In this document: positions 1 to 9,611 of the stretch, piece after piece | Layout: every line of letters starts with the position of its first letter | How positions within the stretch are numbered: the first letter of the stretch is position 1 | Source of the DNA: Shewanella sp. CG12_big_fil_rev_8_21_14_0_65_47_15 | Lineage (GTDB): Bacteria > Pseudomonadota > Gammaproteobacteria > Enterobacterales > Shewanellaceae | Reading direction: 5' to 3' | Assembly: GCF_002783505.1 (NCBI RefSeq) | Contig: NZ_PFGL01000049.1 | Coordinates: 51,837 to 115,836, forward strand | Length of the DNA: 64,000 nt | Notes under the pieces: generated by a model | The model's database searches: none | What the model saw: only the letters and a program-made list of their open reading frames with translations | What the model was told of the DNA's origin: nothing | Made by a program: the position numbers and the translations under genes

Positions 1-179
1 AAATAAAACTGACTAACTAAATAAGTTAAATTGATTTTATTGAAGCAAGCAGTCACAGCTATAATGCCCCTCACTCAGCCTCCAAGATCCATCCCTATTA
101 AAAGCCATATTGTGACAGTCGCTTAATATGAAGATCTGTGTTGGAACGATAAACCCTAATCGCTCGAGCCTAAGGTGTT

Positions 180-1130
180 ATGAATTCTTCGTCGACATTA
201 ACCCAACAGAATAAACATCAGCGTATTATCTTCATTTGTGCGGGTCTGTTATGCCTCGCGCCCTTTATCTCGTCCCCCATGGCGTTAGTGCTGGGCTTCA
301 CCTTAGCCAGTCTTGGCTGGGTACCAATCCAATGGAATATTGCCGCACTCACCAAAAAACTCCTGTCTTATTCGATCATTGGCCTCGGCTTTGGCATTAA
401 CTTAAACGCGGCAATCGAGGCGAGCAGTAACAACCTTGGCCTCATTGTCGGTTCCATCTTTTTTACCTTAGCCCTGGGCTTTGTACTCACCCGCGCACTG
501 AAATTTGATCAAGTCACTGGCCATTTGATTGCCTCCGGTACTGCGATTTGTGGTGGCAGCGCCATTGCCGCAGTGGCGCCAGCCATCAATGCCCGCAACG
601 ATCAAATCGCCACGGCACTGGCCTGCGTATTTGTGCTCAACTCGGTCGCGCTGTTTTTATTCCCCGCACTGGGCCACTTGCTCAATATGAGCCAATACGA
701 TTTTGGTGTGTGGAGCGCCATCGCCATCCACGATACCTCATCGGTTGTTGGCGCGGCTTCGGCCTACGGCGATGAAGCCTTAAAAACCGCAACCACCATT
801 AAACTCGCCCGCGCCCTGTGGATTATCCCGATCGCACTGGTCAGCGCTATGCTGTTTGGTGGCGATAAGCGCAAACTTAACCTACCGTATTTTATCGGTT
901 TTTATTGTTTAGCCATTGTGGTGGCCCATTGGTTGCCACAGTTCCACACCGTTTATGACATCCTATTTATGCTGTCGAAACGGGCCTTAGTGCTGTGCTT
1001 GTTTTTGATAGGTGCGGGAATTACAGTGCAGAAAATGCGCGCGAGTGGTCCCAAACCGCTGTTGCTTGGGGTGATGCTGTGGGCGGCGATAGGAATGATA
1101 TCTTTAGTGTATATTCTGTATTTTCAATAA
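180..1130 (+). CDS. yeiH: YeiH/UPF0324 family putative sulfate exporter
   Basis: A 316-residue inner membrane protein with about ten hydrophobic segments. The family signatures are visible: a glycine-rich helix with GLGFGINL (about residues 68-75), [16 protein letters not shown] (about 119-134) and a conserved [12 protein letters not shown] stretch (about 181-192). Length matches the UPF0324/YeiH family. Family members are annotated as putative sulfate exporters, but their biochemistry is poorly established. The ATG is preceded by AAGG at a usable distance. The gene stands alone on the plus strand, with no regulator of the usual YeiE (LysR) type next to it in this window. Family assignment is firm; the transported substrate is not. 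Confidence 0.85.
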   Translation: MNSSSTLTQQNKHQRIIFICAGLLCLAPFISSPMALVLGFTLASLGWVPIQWNIAALTKKLLSYSIIGLGFGINLNAAIEASSNNLGLIVGSIFFTLALGFVLTRALKFDQVTGHLIASGTAICGGSAIAAVAPAINARNDQIATALACVFVLNSVALFLFPALGHLLNMSQYDFGVWSAIAIHDTSSVVGAASAYGDEALKTATTIKLARALWIIPIALVSAMLFGGDKRKLNLPYFIGFYCLAIVVAHWLPQFHTVYDILFMLSKRALVLCLFLIGAGITVQKMRASGPKPLLLGVMLWAAIGMISLVYILYFQ

Positions 1131-1143
1131 CTAAGACTCAGGC

Positions 1144-1296
1144 TTACTCAATACTTGGTTTGATCCGCCAGGCCCAACTGAGGACGCCAACAAAGGCAGA
1201 GAATTCGATAAGTGAACGCACTAGCCCTGTGGTTTGCGTCGAAGCAACCAAGGCAATCAGGGAAAACACAATAATCAACCAGTTTTTCAATTGCAT
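1144..1296 (-). CDS. Small putative membrane protein, 50 aa
   Basis: This short reading frame convergent with the YeiH gene encodes 50 residues. It starts MQLKNWLIIVFSLIALVAS, a Lys-Trp start followed by one strong hydrophobic helix. A second, mixed hydrophobic stretch (FSAFVGVLSWAW) follows, and the end is basic and polar. AGGA lies just upstream of the ATG, slightly closer than usual. I recognise no family. Support is the membrane-like composition, the Shine-Dalgarno-like sequence and the fit into an otherwise empty gap. It could still be a chance ORF. Confidence 0.45.
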   Translation of the reverse strand: MQLKNWLIIVFSLIALVASTQTTGLVRSLIEFSAFVGVLSWAWRIKPSIE

Positions 1297-1403
1297 CTTC
1301 CTGCAAACTTAGGGGATGCTCATTATTGTTTAGAACTAAAAACTCAGCAAATATCGATTTTCAATAACAAATAGCTATAACAGCTAAGCCCATGCTGTGA
1401 TCA

Positions 1404-1949
1404 TTAGGCCGCCTGATGGCTTGACCCCGCTTCGTTAGCAGCAAGATCTTGATTATGCTCTTGAATAAAATCTTCCATAAACCAAGCACAAAAAGTATGG
1501 CGTCCATCGACTGCCGCTTTGCCATAAATGGTCGATGCCTGTTGTCTGACGGTTTTTTCCTTAGTCTGACGCACTTCGGCAATCTCTTTAAAACTTAAGC
1601 CTTTAAGCAATAGAAATGCCACTTGCTGCTCACTCTTAGTAAAGCCCCAAGTCTCGAATTGCTGCGACACAGCTTGGCTGTATTCTTGTCTGGCAGAGCG
1701 CATTTGCGTCGACATATTGTCAATTTTCTGATCCGCATGCTCCAGGCGTTTAGCCAAGGCTTTGACCTCGCGGGAGCGACGAATAAGATCATAACTTAAG
1801 TACATGGCACCAATCACAGTGAGCACTAACAGCATGGTTTCCTGGGCAATATGCCAGTGGGGAATGCCCAATTGAATGTCGGATGAGATGTCAAAAAGCT
1901 TAAAACACATGATTATGGCCAGCAAACCAATAATGACCAGATCCTTCAT
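1404..1949 (-). CDS. Membrane-anchored LuxR-type HTH regulator
   Basis: The 181 residues have an unusual order. Two N-terminal transmembrane helices (about residues 3-20 and 36-56) come first, followed by a charged coiled-coil segment (about 58-95). A C-terminal LuxR/FixJ-type helix-turn-helix follows (about 100-165), recognisable from LTKSEQQ-like WGFTKSEQQVAFLLLKGLSFKEIAEVR and KTVRQQASTIYGK. There is no receiver domain, so the input is presumably sensed at the membrane or through the coiled coil. AGGAGT precedes the ATG by six bases. The gene is divergent from the RND efflux operon and is its likely regulator, which is inference. The target site may be the inverted repeat in the shared upstream region. 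Confidence 0.8.
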   Translation of the reverse strand: MKDLVIIGLLAIIMCFKLFDISSDIQLGIPHWHIAQETMLLVLTVIGAMYLSYDLIRRSREVKALAKRLEHADQKIDNMSTQMRSARQEYSQAVSQQFETWGFTKSEQQVAFLLLKGLSFKEIAEVRQTKEKTVRQQASTIYGKAAVDGRHTFCAWFMEDFIQEHNQDLAANEAGSSHQAA

Positions 1950-1991
1950 TTAAAACTCCTAAATAAATGCAAAATCAACCAATTATTTTAT

Positions 1992-2031
1992 GGGACATAT
2001 GTACCATAGGCGGTTTTATGATACATGTCCC
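1992..2031. promoter_or_regulatory. Inverted repeat between regulator and RND operon
   Basis: Two arms face each other: GGGACAT-AT-GTACCATA (1992-2008) and TATGATAC-ATGTCCC (2017-2031). They match at 15 positions if a 2-base gap is allowed. The element lies between the divergent LuxR-type gene and the efflux operon, so it is a candidate operator for either or both. It has no T-run and therefore does not look like a terminator. Confidence 0.45.
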
Positions 2032-2093
2032 CCACGACTTTCACCCGCCAATCCCTACACTGACAGCACACTTTAATACCATAGAATCGCCCT

Positions 2094-3335
2094 ATGTCTG
2101 TCAGTACGTCTTGTATCAAGTTATGTCTGTTGGCAAGCTTAGTCAGCAGCAGTTTCCTGTGCCTCGCCGCGAATTCCGAGCTATCTGCACATTCCGAGCT
2201 ATCTCAAGCACTCTCCACCAGCCAAGCTAGATTAGATTCTTTATCTCAATCGGGCGGCCAGTTACCGCAATCACAAATAAGCTTAAGCAGTTCATCTTGG
2301 CTCAATGGCCTGCCGAGCATTAGCCTGAGTCACTTAGGCAGCCTAGATAATGGTAACAGCTACGAACAGGAACTCTCACTCAATTTGCCAATAAAATCCC
2401 CTGCTTTACACAGCAGCGATAAACAAATTAAACAACTCACCCAAAGCATTCAGTCGCAACAAGTCGCGCTGCAGGGGCTGTATTTATCGGGATTATTGCG
2501 ACAAAGCCTGTGGGAACATCGCCTCGCAGCAGTGAAACTGGCCCAGTTAGATCGCAAGAGCCAATTGCTCGATAAACTCCATCGCCAGCAAAAGCAACTC
2601 ACAGACGCGGGTGAACTGCCGATTGCTAACATACTCCTGTTAGAACGCGAATTAGTGGACATTGCACTGGAGCGGGTCGACCTTCATCAGCAACTGGCCG
2701 AGGCGCTTGCCCTCTATCAACAACTCACCGGGCAAGAGCAGATACCGCAGGACATAGCCGAAACCGCGCGGCCACTGTCAGCCAGCAGCCAACCCAATGA
2801 CATGCTCGCGCAGCATCCATTATGGCAATTATTGAGCCTGCAGAAGCAGCAACAGCTAATGATCATCCAGAGTCAACAAGCGGGAGATAAAGACCCTTGG
2901 ACAGTCTCACTCACGGCTAAAAATACCGCCGATAACCAAGTTGATGATCAACAGCTTGGCATCGCCGTTTCTGTGCCACTGACTTTAGGTTCTGCCCTAT
3001 CGCAAACCGAATTATCCCAATGGCAACAAGCCAATACCGAGCACACGCTCAACCTCGACCGTACCTATATCGAACTGAAAACTCAGCTTAAAAAGCTAGA
3101 GCAACAGCAACAAAACTTACTCGACCAACAGACATTGCTAACCCAAGCCTTACACCTTAGCCGCACCATCACAGAGGAGCTGGCCAAGGTCAAAGACCAA
3201 AATCAAGTTAGCTACGAAGTTTGGCTGCGCCGCTATATGGATGCCCTCGATACCGAATCCCGCTTGGCACTGAACCAAGTCGCGCAGCAACAACTGCACT
3301 CCCAACAACTGCAAGCCTTAGGAATTTCATTATGA
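2094..3335 (+). CDS. TolC-family outer membrane efflux protein
   Basis: A 413-residue protein with an N-terminal signal sequence (hydrophobic core LCLLASLVSSSFLCLA). A long, Gln/Leu-rich helical body follows, with few aromatic residues and heptad-like patterns, typical of the outer membrane factor (TolC/CusC) family. It would form the exit duct of a three-part pump. Its stop codon overlaps the start of the adaptor gene (ATGA), so translation is probably coupled. A short direct repeat just after the signal sequence encodes SELSAHSELS. It is somewhat shorter than the roughly 450-490 residues usual for the family. Assignment rests on helical composition and gene order more than on sharp motifs. 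Confidence 0.75.
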   Translation: MSVSTSCIKLCLLASLVSSSFLCLAANSELSAHSELSQALSTSQARLDSLSQSGGQLPQSQISLSSSSWLNGLPSISLSHLGSLDNGNSYEQELSLNLPIKSPALHSSDKQIKQLTQSIQSQQVALQGLYLSGLLRQSLWEHRLAAVKLAQLDRKSQLLDKLHRQQKQLTDAGELPIANILLLERELVDIALERVDLHQQLAEALALYQQLTGQEQIPQDIAETARPLSASSQPNDMLAQHPLWQLLSLQKQQQLMIIQSQQAGDKDPWTVSLTAKNTADNQVDDQQLGIAVSVPLTLGSALSQTELSQWQQANTEHTLNLDRTYIELKTQLKKLEQQQQNLLDQQTLLTQALHLSRTITEELAKVKDQNQVSYEVWLRRYMDALDTESRLALNQVAQQQLHSQQLQALGISL

Positions 3336-4360
3336 TGGCCAAGTACGGCGCATGCCTTTTCTGTTTATCCGCCAGTGTAGCCACCTTAGTGCAGGCTGAA
3401 TCCTTAACGATAAGTTCCCTCGGTAATTTAGACCTGAGCTACGTGCAGCCGCAAAAAGTCGCCAGCTATGAGGGCAGCCCATTGCCCGCACAGGTTGAAA
3501 TCCTCCCCGGTAACGATTACTGGATCAACACGCCGGAGAATACCCAGCAGATAAGCTTCCTCGTCGGCCAAGGCCAGCGGGTTACTAAGGGTCAGGCGAT
3601 AGTCAAACTGACAGGGCCAGAAGTGTTCCACTACCTCGCCCAAGTCGAAGCCGCCGGCAACTTATATCAACTGGCCAAGAGCCGTTACGAGCGTAATAAA
3701 CCCTTAGTAAACAATGGTAGTATCAGCGCCGAAAAGTGGCGTGAGATCAGCCAAGACTACTTCAGCACTCACCTCGAATACGAGCACATGCAGCATTTTA
3801 TGGAGATAGTCAAAAGCACAGATGCCACCACAGACTCCCTAGTGGTAGGCACACCAGTGGCAGGGATAGTTAAACTCAACCAAGTGAATGGGCCTTATAT
3901 GGCGGGTTCACAGCTATTCTCACTGGTGCCCAGCGACAGCATTCGCGTCAAAGTCAGTGTGCCTATGAGCCAGTCACATTCGCTCTCGGCGGTGAACATC
4001 AATCAGTGCCATATCGCCATTGAGTCCATGTCGGCCATCGCCGAGGGGGCCTTCGTGACCGCTTGGTCATCACCCGTACCGCAGGAATGTAACTTACTGT
4101 TAGGACAACAGATCACTGTGATACCCGAGTATCAAAAGGCGGTGTATTTATTGCCTAAAAATAGTGTTTTTAGTTGGGAGCAAGACAGCCAAGTCTTCAC
4201 TAAAACCGCCGACACGCTCACCCCGATTACGATCGATATTCTCGGTTCAACCCCCGAGCAATATATAGTTGAAAGCGATAAAGATCTGAGCCAAATCCAA
4301 GTCTTATCCCAGTCAGTTGCCGCAGTCAAAGGCATAATGCTTGGCCTAGGAGGCGAATAA
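3332..4360 (+). CDS. RND efflux periplasmic adaptor subunit (MFP)
   Basis: I start this gene at the ATG overlapping the upstream stop, giving 342 residues with a signal peptide (KYGACLFCLSASVATLVQA). The lipoyl-like half motif VGQGQRVTKGQAIVKLTGPEV sits near residue 75. A helical hairpin follows (AKSRYERNKPLVNNGSISAEKWREI), then the returning lipoyl half (VGTPVAGIVKLNQVNGPYMAGSQLFSLV). This order is characteristic of membrane fusion proteins of the HlyD/CusB type. It would link the inner membrane pump to the TolC-like duct. I see no His- or Met-rich metal-binding tail, so the metal specificity common for this subgroup is not supported by the adaptor itself. Confidence 0.85.
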   Translation: MMAKYGACLFCLSASVATLVQAESLTISSLGNLDLSYVQPQKVASYEGSPLPAQVEILPGNDYWINTPENTQQISFLVGQGQRVTKGQAIVKLTGPEVFHYLAQVEAAGNLYQLAKSRYERNKPLVNNGSISAEKWREISQDYFSTHLEYEHMQHFMEIVKSTDATTDSLVVGTPVAGIVKLNQVNGPYMAGSQLFSLVPSDSIRVKVSVPMSQSHSLSAVNINQCHIAIESMSAIAEGAFVTAWSSPVPQECNLLLGQQITVIPEYQKAVYLLPKNSVFSWEQDSQVFTKTADTLTPITIDILGSTPEQYIVESDKDLSQIQVLSQSVAAVKGIMLGLGGE

Positions 4361-4361
4361 G

Positions 4362-7300
4362 ATGTTGACCTCAGTCATCCGCTTTTCGCTTACGCAGCGC
4401 CTATTTGTGCTGATTGTGGCGCTGATCATCATGTTAGCGGGAGCGCGAGCCTGGTTTTCCATTCCCTTGGATGCCTTTCCCAATATTTCACCCACCCAAG
4501 TGAAGATCATCCTCAAGGCGCCCGGCATGACACCGGAGGAAATCGAAGCGCAAATTACCGTGCCGATTGAAACCGAACTGTTAGGCATTCCCCATCAATC
4601 GATTCTGCGCTCGACCACTAAATACGCCATCAGCGATATCACCCTAGATTTCGACGAAGGCACGGATATCTATTGGGCACGCCAGCAGGTGAGCGAACGC
4701 ATCGCCGCCGTGTGGGACAGTTTCCCTGAAGGTGTAACGGGCGGCGTAGCGCCTATGAGTACGCCACTCAGCGAAATATTTATGTTTTCACTCGAAAATC
4801 CCAATCTTTCGCTGATGGAAAGACGGCAGTTACTCGAATGGGAAATCCGCCCGCTGTTGCGAACCGTTGCGGGTGTGGCCGATGTCAATATCCTCGGTGG
4901 CTATGCCAAAAGCTTTAGTGTGACCCCCAAACCTGCGGCGATGGCGGCCGCGGGAGTGAGCTTTGCGACGCTGCAACAGGCAATCGTTGAGAATAATCAC
5001 AACGAAGGTGCGGGCAAGCTCACCATTGGCACAGACACCATCATAGTGCGCGCCGAAGGCCGCATCGATGATATCGACGAACTCAAACAATTAGTGATCA
5101 AGGCCGATGATGCCAGAGTGTATCGACTGCAGGATTTGGCCGATATTCAAATTGGCCACTTAGCCCGCTATGGCGCAGTCACTAAAGATGGCAACGAAAC
5201 CGCCGAAGCCTTAATCATCGCCCTGAAAGACGCTAATACCGCACAAGTAGTCAAGAATATTAAGGAAAAGCTCGATCAAATCGGCCTAACCTTGCCAGAA
5301 GGGAGTCAGATAAACACCTTTTACGACCGCGCGAATCTGATCAATACCGCGATCGATACAATCTCCAATGCCTTGTTCGAAGCCGTAGTGCTAGTGATCA
5401 TCTTGCTGGCGCTATTTTTAGGTAACGTGCGCGCCGCATTAGTCGTGTCACTCTCGCTGCCACTCGCCGCGCTGATGACGTTTTTGATGATGGATTACTT
5501 CAATCTTTCCGCGAACTTAATGAGCCTAGGCGGGCTGGTTATCGCCATCGGCATGTTAGTGGATTCATCCGTGGTCGTAGTCGAGAACATGGTGAATCTT
5601 ATCGCCACTAAGCAGAGATTACCGCGGCTGCATTTGATTTTTCGCGCGACCAAGGACGTTGCCATTCCCGTGGTGTCGGGCACTGTAATCGTCATGATAG
5701 TGTTCTCGCCCTTGCTGACCTTGAGCGGACTCGAAGGCAAACTCTTTACCCCAGTTGCGATCACTATCGTGTTTGCCATGCTGTCGGCGCTGGTGTTGTC
5801 GTTAACTGTTATTCCGGTTATCGCTTCTTATCTCGTCAACGAAAAAGCCGCCAAGGAACCTAAGGCGATTGAAAAGCTTAAGCAGCTTTATCTGGGCAGC
5901 CTCAAGGGCACGTTTAGCCATCAAAAACGCTTTATGGTGATCGCCTTTAGTTTACTTATTGTCAGCCTAGGCCTGTTCGGGTTAGTGGGAAAAACCTTTA
6001 TGCCGACCTTAGATGAGGGCGACATTATCCTGCAGTTGGAGAAATCCCCGTCGATTTCGCTCGAGGCTTCGATTGCCATCGACAAGCAAATTCAGCAAAC
6101 CTTGCTGGCTAAAGTTCCTGAAATTAAACAGATGGTGGCACGTACTGGCGCGGATGAAATCGGCTTAGATCCCATGGGGCTCAATGAAACCGATGTGTTC
6201 TTAGAACTTCTGCCCCGCAGCGAATGGCGCTTTGCAAATAAAGAAGCGCTTATCGATGCGATCCGCACTGTGTTATTGGACTATCCCGGCGTTAATTTTA
6301 ACTTCACTCAACCGATACAAATGCGCGTATCCGAAATGCTCACCGGCAGCATTGGCGACGTAGCGATCAAGGTCTTTGGTAACGATATCGACACCTTAGG
6401 TCAGCTCACGAGCCAAATCCAACAGCTGATTAATGCCACCAGCGGCAGCGTCGATGTGAAAATGGCGATGATCGAAGGCAGTCCTTTTATCAACCTCACC
6501 TTAGATAACGAGCTCGCCCGAGGCTTTGGCATGAGCACCATGGAGTTTGCCCGCTACCTGAAAAGCCAGCTCGAAGGCGTAATAGTGACCGAAGTGCTAC
6601 AAGGTAAAAAGCGCACACCCGTGCTGATTGCTAACAATCAGAGCCACTTAAGTAGCATTAATGAGCTTAAAAATCAGTTACTGGTGATGCCAGATCACTC
6701 CTTAAAACGCCTGAGTGATGTCGCCACCTTAAGCTATAAGCAAGGCCCCATCCTGATCGAGCGTGAGCAAGGGAATCGCTTTTCAGTGATCACCACTAAC
6801 GTGCAAGGCCGCGATATCGTGAGTTTTGTAGAAGAACTCAACGCTAAAATCACAAAGGAAATCAAACTCCCGAGCGGTTATAGCGTGAGTTTTGGTGGCG
6901 AGTTTGAAAACCAGCAGCGAGCCACCAGCAATTTACTGTTAGTGATCCCGATTGCTATCGCGCTGATCACTTTGATTTTATTCACCACATTTGGCTCACT
7001 GACCAAAGCGGGTTTAATCCTCGCCAACGTTCCCTTCGCTATGATGGGCGGCATAGTTAGCCTGTATTTATCGGGGGAATATTTGTCCGTGCCCGCCTCG
7101 GTTGGCTTTATCGCCCTGCTCGGCGTCGCTGTGCTCAATGGTGTAGTGATGGTCAGCTATTACGAACAAACCAAGCACATGTTCAGCAACCTGCGCGAAC
7201 GGGTGGAACAAGGTGCGGCGCGGCGTTTGCGGCCCATTTTGATGACGGCGACAACGGCGATGTTTGGTCTTATACCGCTAGTATTTGCCTCGGGTCCTGG

Positions 7301-7415
7301 GGCTGAAATTCAAAAACCCCTAGCGATTGTGGTGATTGGCGGCCTGCTCACTTCAACTATTACCACACTATATTTACTGCCAATTCTGTATTTTTGGCTG
7401 GAGAAGCGTAAATGA
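4362..7415 (+). CDS. RND efflux transporter, CzcA/CusA-like
   Basis: A full-length 1017-residue RND pump. The N-terminal segment FPNISPTQVKI and the repeated 12-helix architecture are clear, with two large periplasmic loops. The TM4 motif GMLVDSSVVVVENMV (about residue 395) resembles the VDGAVVxxEN signature of the heavy-metal (HME) branch, but with Ser-Ser in place of Gly-Ala. The C-terminal RRLRPILMTATTAMFGLIPL is also conserved. The pump uses the proton gradient to drive substrates from periplasm or membrane to outside. The gene begins one base after the adaptor stop and overlaps the following DUF3240 gene by four bases. Branch assignment is good; the substrate (metal or organic) is open. 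Confidence 0.9.
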   Translation: MLTSVIRFSLTQRLFVLIVALIIMLAGARAWFSIPLDAFPNISPTQVKIILKAPGMTPEEIEAQITVPIETELLGIPHQSILRSTTKYAISDITLDFDEGTDIYWARQQVSERIAAVWDSFPEGVTGGVAPMSTPLSEIFMFSLENPNLSLMERRQLLEWEIRPLLRTVAGVADVNILGGYAKSFSVTPKPAAMAAAGVSFATLQQAIVENNHNEGAGKLTIGTDTIIVRAEGRIDDIDELKQLVIKADDARVYRLQDLADIQIGHLARYGAVTKDGNETAEALIIALKDANTAQVVKNIKEKLDQIGLTLPEGSQINTFYDRANLINTAIDTISNALFEAVVLVIILLALFLGNVRAALVVSLSLPLAALMTFLMMDYFNLSANLMSLGGLVIAIGMLVDSSVVVVENMVNLIATKQRLPRLHLIFRATKDVAIPVVSGTVIVMIVFSPLLTLSGLEGKLFTPVAITIVFAMLSALVLSLTVIPVIASYLVNEKAAKEPKAIEKLKQLYLGSLKGTFSHQKRFMVIAFSLLIVSLGLFGLVGKTFMPTLDEGDIILQLEKSPSISLEASIAIDKQIQQTLLAKVPEIKQMVARTGADEIGLDPMGLNETDVFLELLPRSEWRFANKEALIDAIRTVLLDYPGVNFNFTQPIQMRVSEMLTGSIGDVAIKVFGNDIDTLGQLTSQIQQLINATSGSVDVKMAMIEGSPFINLTLDNELARGFGMSTMEFARYLKSQLEGVIVTEVLQGKKRTPVLIANNQSHLSSINELKNQLLVMPDHSLKRLSDVATLSYKQGPILIEREQGNRFSVITTNVQGRDIVSFVEELNAKITKEIKLPSGYSVSFGGEFENQQRATSNLLLVIPIAIALITLILFTTFGSLTKAGLILANVPFAMMGGIVSLYLSGEYLSVPASVGFIALLGVAVLNGVVMVSYYEQTKHMFSNLRERVEQGAARRLRPILMTATTAMFGLIPLVFASGPGAEIQKPLAIVVIGGLLTSTITTLYLLPILYFWLEKRK

Positions 7416-7717
7416 GCACAGAACAACTATTAGTATTGATCGCCCAAAATGATATTAAGGACGACATAGTCGATACCTTGATAGAGCTAGAGTTTCTGTC
7501 GGGTTTTAGCCTAGGCAATATTTGTGGTTTTAGCCGCGAACACAGCCATTTTAATATCAAGGAACAAGTGGAAGGTTATCGGGAGTTCTGCAAATTCGAG
7601 ATTATGCACCCCGCTACGCAGCAAGCGGCACTGCTCACTGCGCTGGCGCTGGTCTGCAAACATAATCCCTGCCGTTATTGGATTATGCCCATCTATCAAA
7701 ATGGCACTCTGTCCTAA
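7412..7717 (+). CDS. DUF3240 family protein
   Basis: A 101-residue soluble protein that starts on an ATGA overlap with the RND gene. It has an alternating alpha/beta pattern resembling small PII/CutA-like folds, with EQLLVLIAQNDIKDDIVDTLIELE at the start. The sequence fits the DUF3240 family, which is typically found at the end of HME-type RND operons. Translational coupling suggests an accessory or sensing role for the pump; no activity is known to me. Four cysteines (including CGF and KHNPCRYW) are present, but no clear metal site can be read. Confidence 0.75.
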   Translation: MSTEQLLVLIAQNDIKDDIVDTLIELEFLSGFSLGNICGFSREHSHFNIKEQVEGYREFCKFEIMHPATQQAALLTALALVCKHNPCRYWIMPIYQNGTLS

Positions 7718-7746
7718 TTCACCACACAGTTAACCGAGTGAAATCT

Positions 7747-7782
7747 AGGCATACCGACCTTATCGCTAGGGTCGGTATGCCT
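7747..7782. terminator. Hairpin between convergent genes
   Basis: A 12-13 bp perfect stem (GGCATACCGACC paired with GGTCGGTATGCC) with a ten-base loop lies between the end of the RND operon and the convergent small membrane protein gene. It lacks a clean T-run, so it may terminate weakly in both directions or only stabilise 3' ends. Confidence 0.5.
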
Positions 7783-7792
7783 TATACAATAA

Positions 7793-8095
7793 CTACAGAA
7801 TGGGCGTTGGACGACGCACTAAAAAACCACTCAAAATTGATAAAATGCAGTAAGCGGTAAAGAAGTAGAAACCGTTTTCAAATTGCGCTTGGGTTTTTAA
7901 CATTTCCCCCATGCCACCAGAGGCGTTCCCCGCCATAAAGGTGATGATCAGCGCTACCACAAACACATCAGTCAGCTTGGCCTTATCGATAGTGCCGCTG
8001 AGACTCAAAATAGGTTGAGTCACCCCAGGGATTAATAAAGCTAAAGATAAGAGAATGATAAAAATAGGAAATAGTGATTTCATCGCACTGTTCAT
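7793..8095 (-). CDS. Small membrane protein of unknown function
   Basis: A 100-residue protein with three hydrophobic segments: FPIFIILLSLALLIPGVTQP (about 9-28), a central helix (LTDVFVVALIITFMAG, about 41-56) and a C-terminal helix (FYFFTAYCILSILSGFLV). A PGVTQPILSLSG motif links the first two and suggests a re-entrant or periplasmic loop. The end is basic (RRPTPIL). I do not recognise the family. The start is uncertain: the ATG at 8083 (MKSLFPIF) is as plausible as 8095, and neither has a strong ribosome binding site. It lies alone between convergent and co-directional neighbours. Confidence 0.65.
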   Translation of the reverse strand: MNSAMKSLFPIFIILLSLALLIPGVTQPILSLSGTIDKAKLTDVFVVALIITFMAGNASGGMGEMLKTQAQFENGFYFFTAYCILSILSGFLVRRPTPIL

Positions 8096-8201
8096 CGCAT
8101 TACCAGATCGGAGAAGACATTCAGTTTACGGTTTTTAGCGCAGGCTCTGCAATCCTTCACACCGGTCTCAGATGACCGGCGTTAAAGGTAGGATGTGAGG
8201 A

Positions 8202-9392
8202 TCAATAGAAAGGTGTTGGGTCTATATCCAATGTACTCGGTGAGACCCCCCGCTCGATGTGCAGCTCAGATTTGAGGAGATCAACCATAGTCACTTCGGT
8301 GTAACGCTTTGCCTTTAAAGAATAAAAGCATTTTACGATCGGGTGTAGTGCATCCCTGTCCTTCGATGCCCAGACAATGCCGATACGGCCATCCGATAAT
8401 TCAACGAGGGAGCCCACGGGATAAACACCTATGCAGCGAATAAACTCATAGACCAGTTCTTTACCTAAATGGAATGGTGTCAGGCTCAGTAAAATTTTAA
8501 AGGCTGCGGCTGGGCTCATGGCCTCTTTGTAACAGCGCGTCGCCGTCAAGGCATCGAAAATATCGACGATACAACTCATGCGCCCATGGCGGGGGATTTC
8601 ATCGCCCTTCAGCCCCCTTGGATAACCTCGACCATCTAACTTTTCATGGTGCATCAAACAGATATCTTTACTGATCTGCGATAACCCCTTAGTGTCGTTC
8701 ATAATTTCTAGCGCATACACCTGATGCAGCTTCATATGCTCAAATTCTTCCGGTGTCAGCTTACCCGGCTTGTGTAGCACTTTATTGTCGACTTTAATCT
8801 TGCCAATATCGTGCAAAATCCCGCCGACGGCCATTTCCCGTAGCATGGCTCGGTCGAGCTTGAGGTATTTGCCGAAGGTAACGAGTAAAAAGGCGACATT
8901 CACTGAATGTTCGAGTAGATAGGCATCTTTTGAACGGAGCGCAGACATACACTTAAGCGCGTCTTCATCGAGGAAGACTGATTCGATCATGCTATCGGCT
9001 AATGTCTCGAAGGGCTTCACTTCTATGGCTTTGCCTTCGAAAATTTCGGCTAACACCTTACGAATAAGATCCTTAGCTTCGGTGAGAATGATTTGAGCTT
9101 GCTCCTGTTGTTTCTCACGGGTTAATAAGGATTTTTTATTCCCAGCCGAGCTATCGTTGCTGGCTTTTCGTTTAAAACCACAGTGTTCTGCCGAGCGCCC
9201 CGTATCGACCCAAACGAATTTGATGCCACTTTTAGCCAGTCTTAAAATCGCATCCTTGTGCTTAATCTGTCCTGCATTGGTAATAGCGAGTTGGCCCTTA
9301 TCATTGTTATCTATAGCACTGACAAACATACCTAATGTCAGTTGCGATACAGGCAATTTGATAAGATCAACTGATTCTGCCGGCTCACTCAT
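8202..9392 (-). CDS. HD-GYP domain protein with DUF3391 N-terminus
   Basis: I use the ATG at 9392 (MSEPAESVDLIKLPV), which has GGGG about eight bases upstream; the longer reading frame has no binding site. The N-terminal about 120 residues resemble DUF3391 (LPVSQLTLGMFV, FVWVDTGRSAEHCG). The HD-GYP phosphodiesterase domain follows. It shows HDIGKIKVDNKVL near residue 192, HHEKLDGRGYPRGLKGDEI near residue 245-263 and DIFDALTATRCYKE afterwards. All metal-ligand motifs look intact, so cyclic-di-GMP breakdown to pGpG or GMP is expected. There is no transmembrane helix or receiver domain. The gene appears monocistronic. Confidence 0.88.
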   Translation of the reverse strand: MSEPAESVDLIKLPVSQLTLGMFVSAIDNNDKGQLAITNAGQIKHKDAILRLAKSGIKFVWVDTGRSAEHCGFKRKASNDSSAGNKKSLLTREKQQEQAQIILTEAKDLIRKVLAEIFEGKAIEVKPFETLADSMIESVFLDEDALKCMSALRSKDAYLLEHSVNVAFLLVTFGKYLKLDRAMLREMAVGGILHDIGKIKVDNKVLHKPGKLTPEEFEHMKLHQVYALEIMNDTKGLSQISKDICLMHHEKLDGRGYPRGLKGDEIPRHGRMSCIVDIFDALTATRCYKEAMSPAAAFKILLSLTPFHLGKELVYEFIRCIGVYPVGSLVELSDGRIGIVWASKDRDALHPIVKCFYSLKAKRYTEVTMVDLLKSELHIERGVSPSTLDIDPTPFY

Positions 9393-9611
9393 TTCTGCAA
9401 CCCCAAGGATAACTAACTTTATAGAAAACCATAAAAGAACCAAACAACATCAGAGCAGTTAAGTGTGTCTTACTTTTGGTAGTATAGAACAGTTCATTGG
9501 GCATTCTATGCCGGGGATGACAAAAGCACCATACACTTTGTTACAGGCCGAGAACAACATCATAGAAGCTAGGCAAAACGAGGGACTATTGCGCAAAATT
9601 TAGTTAATCGA

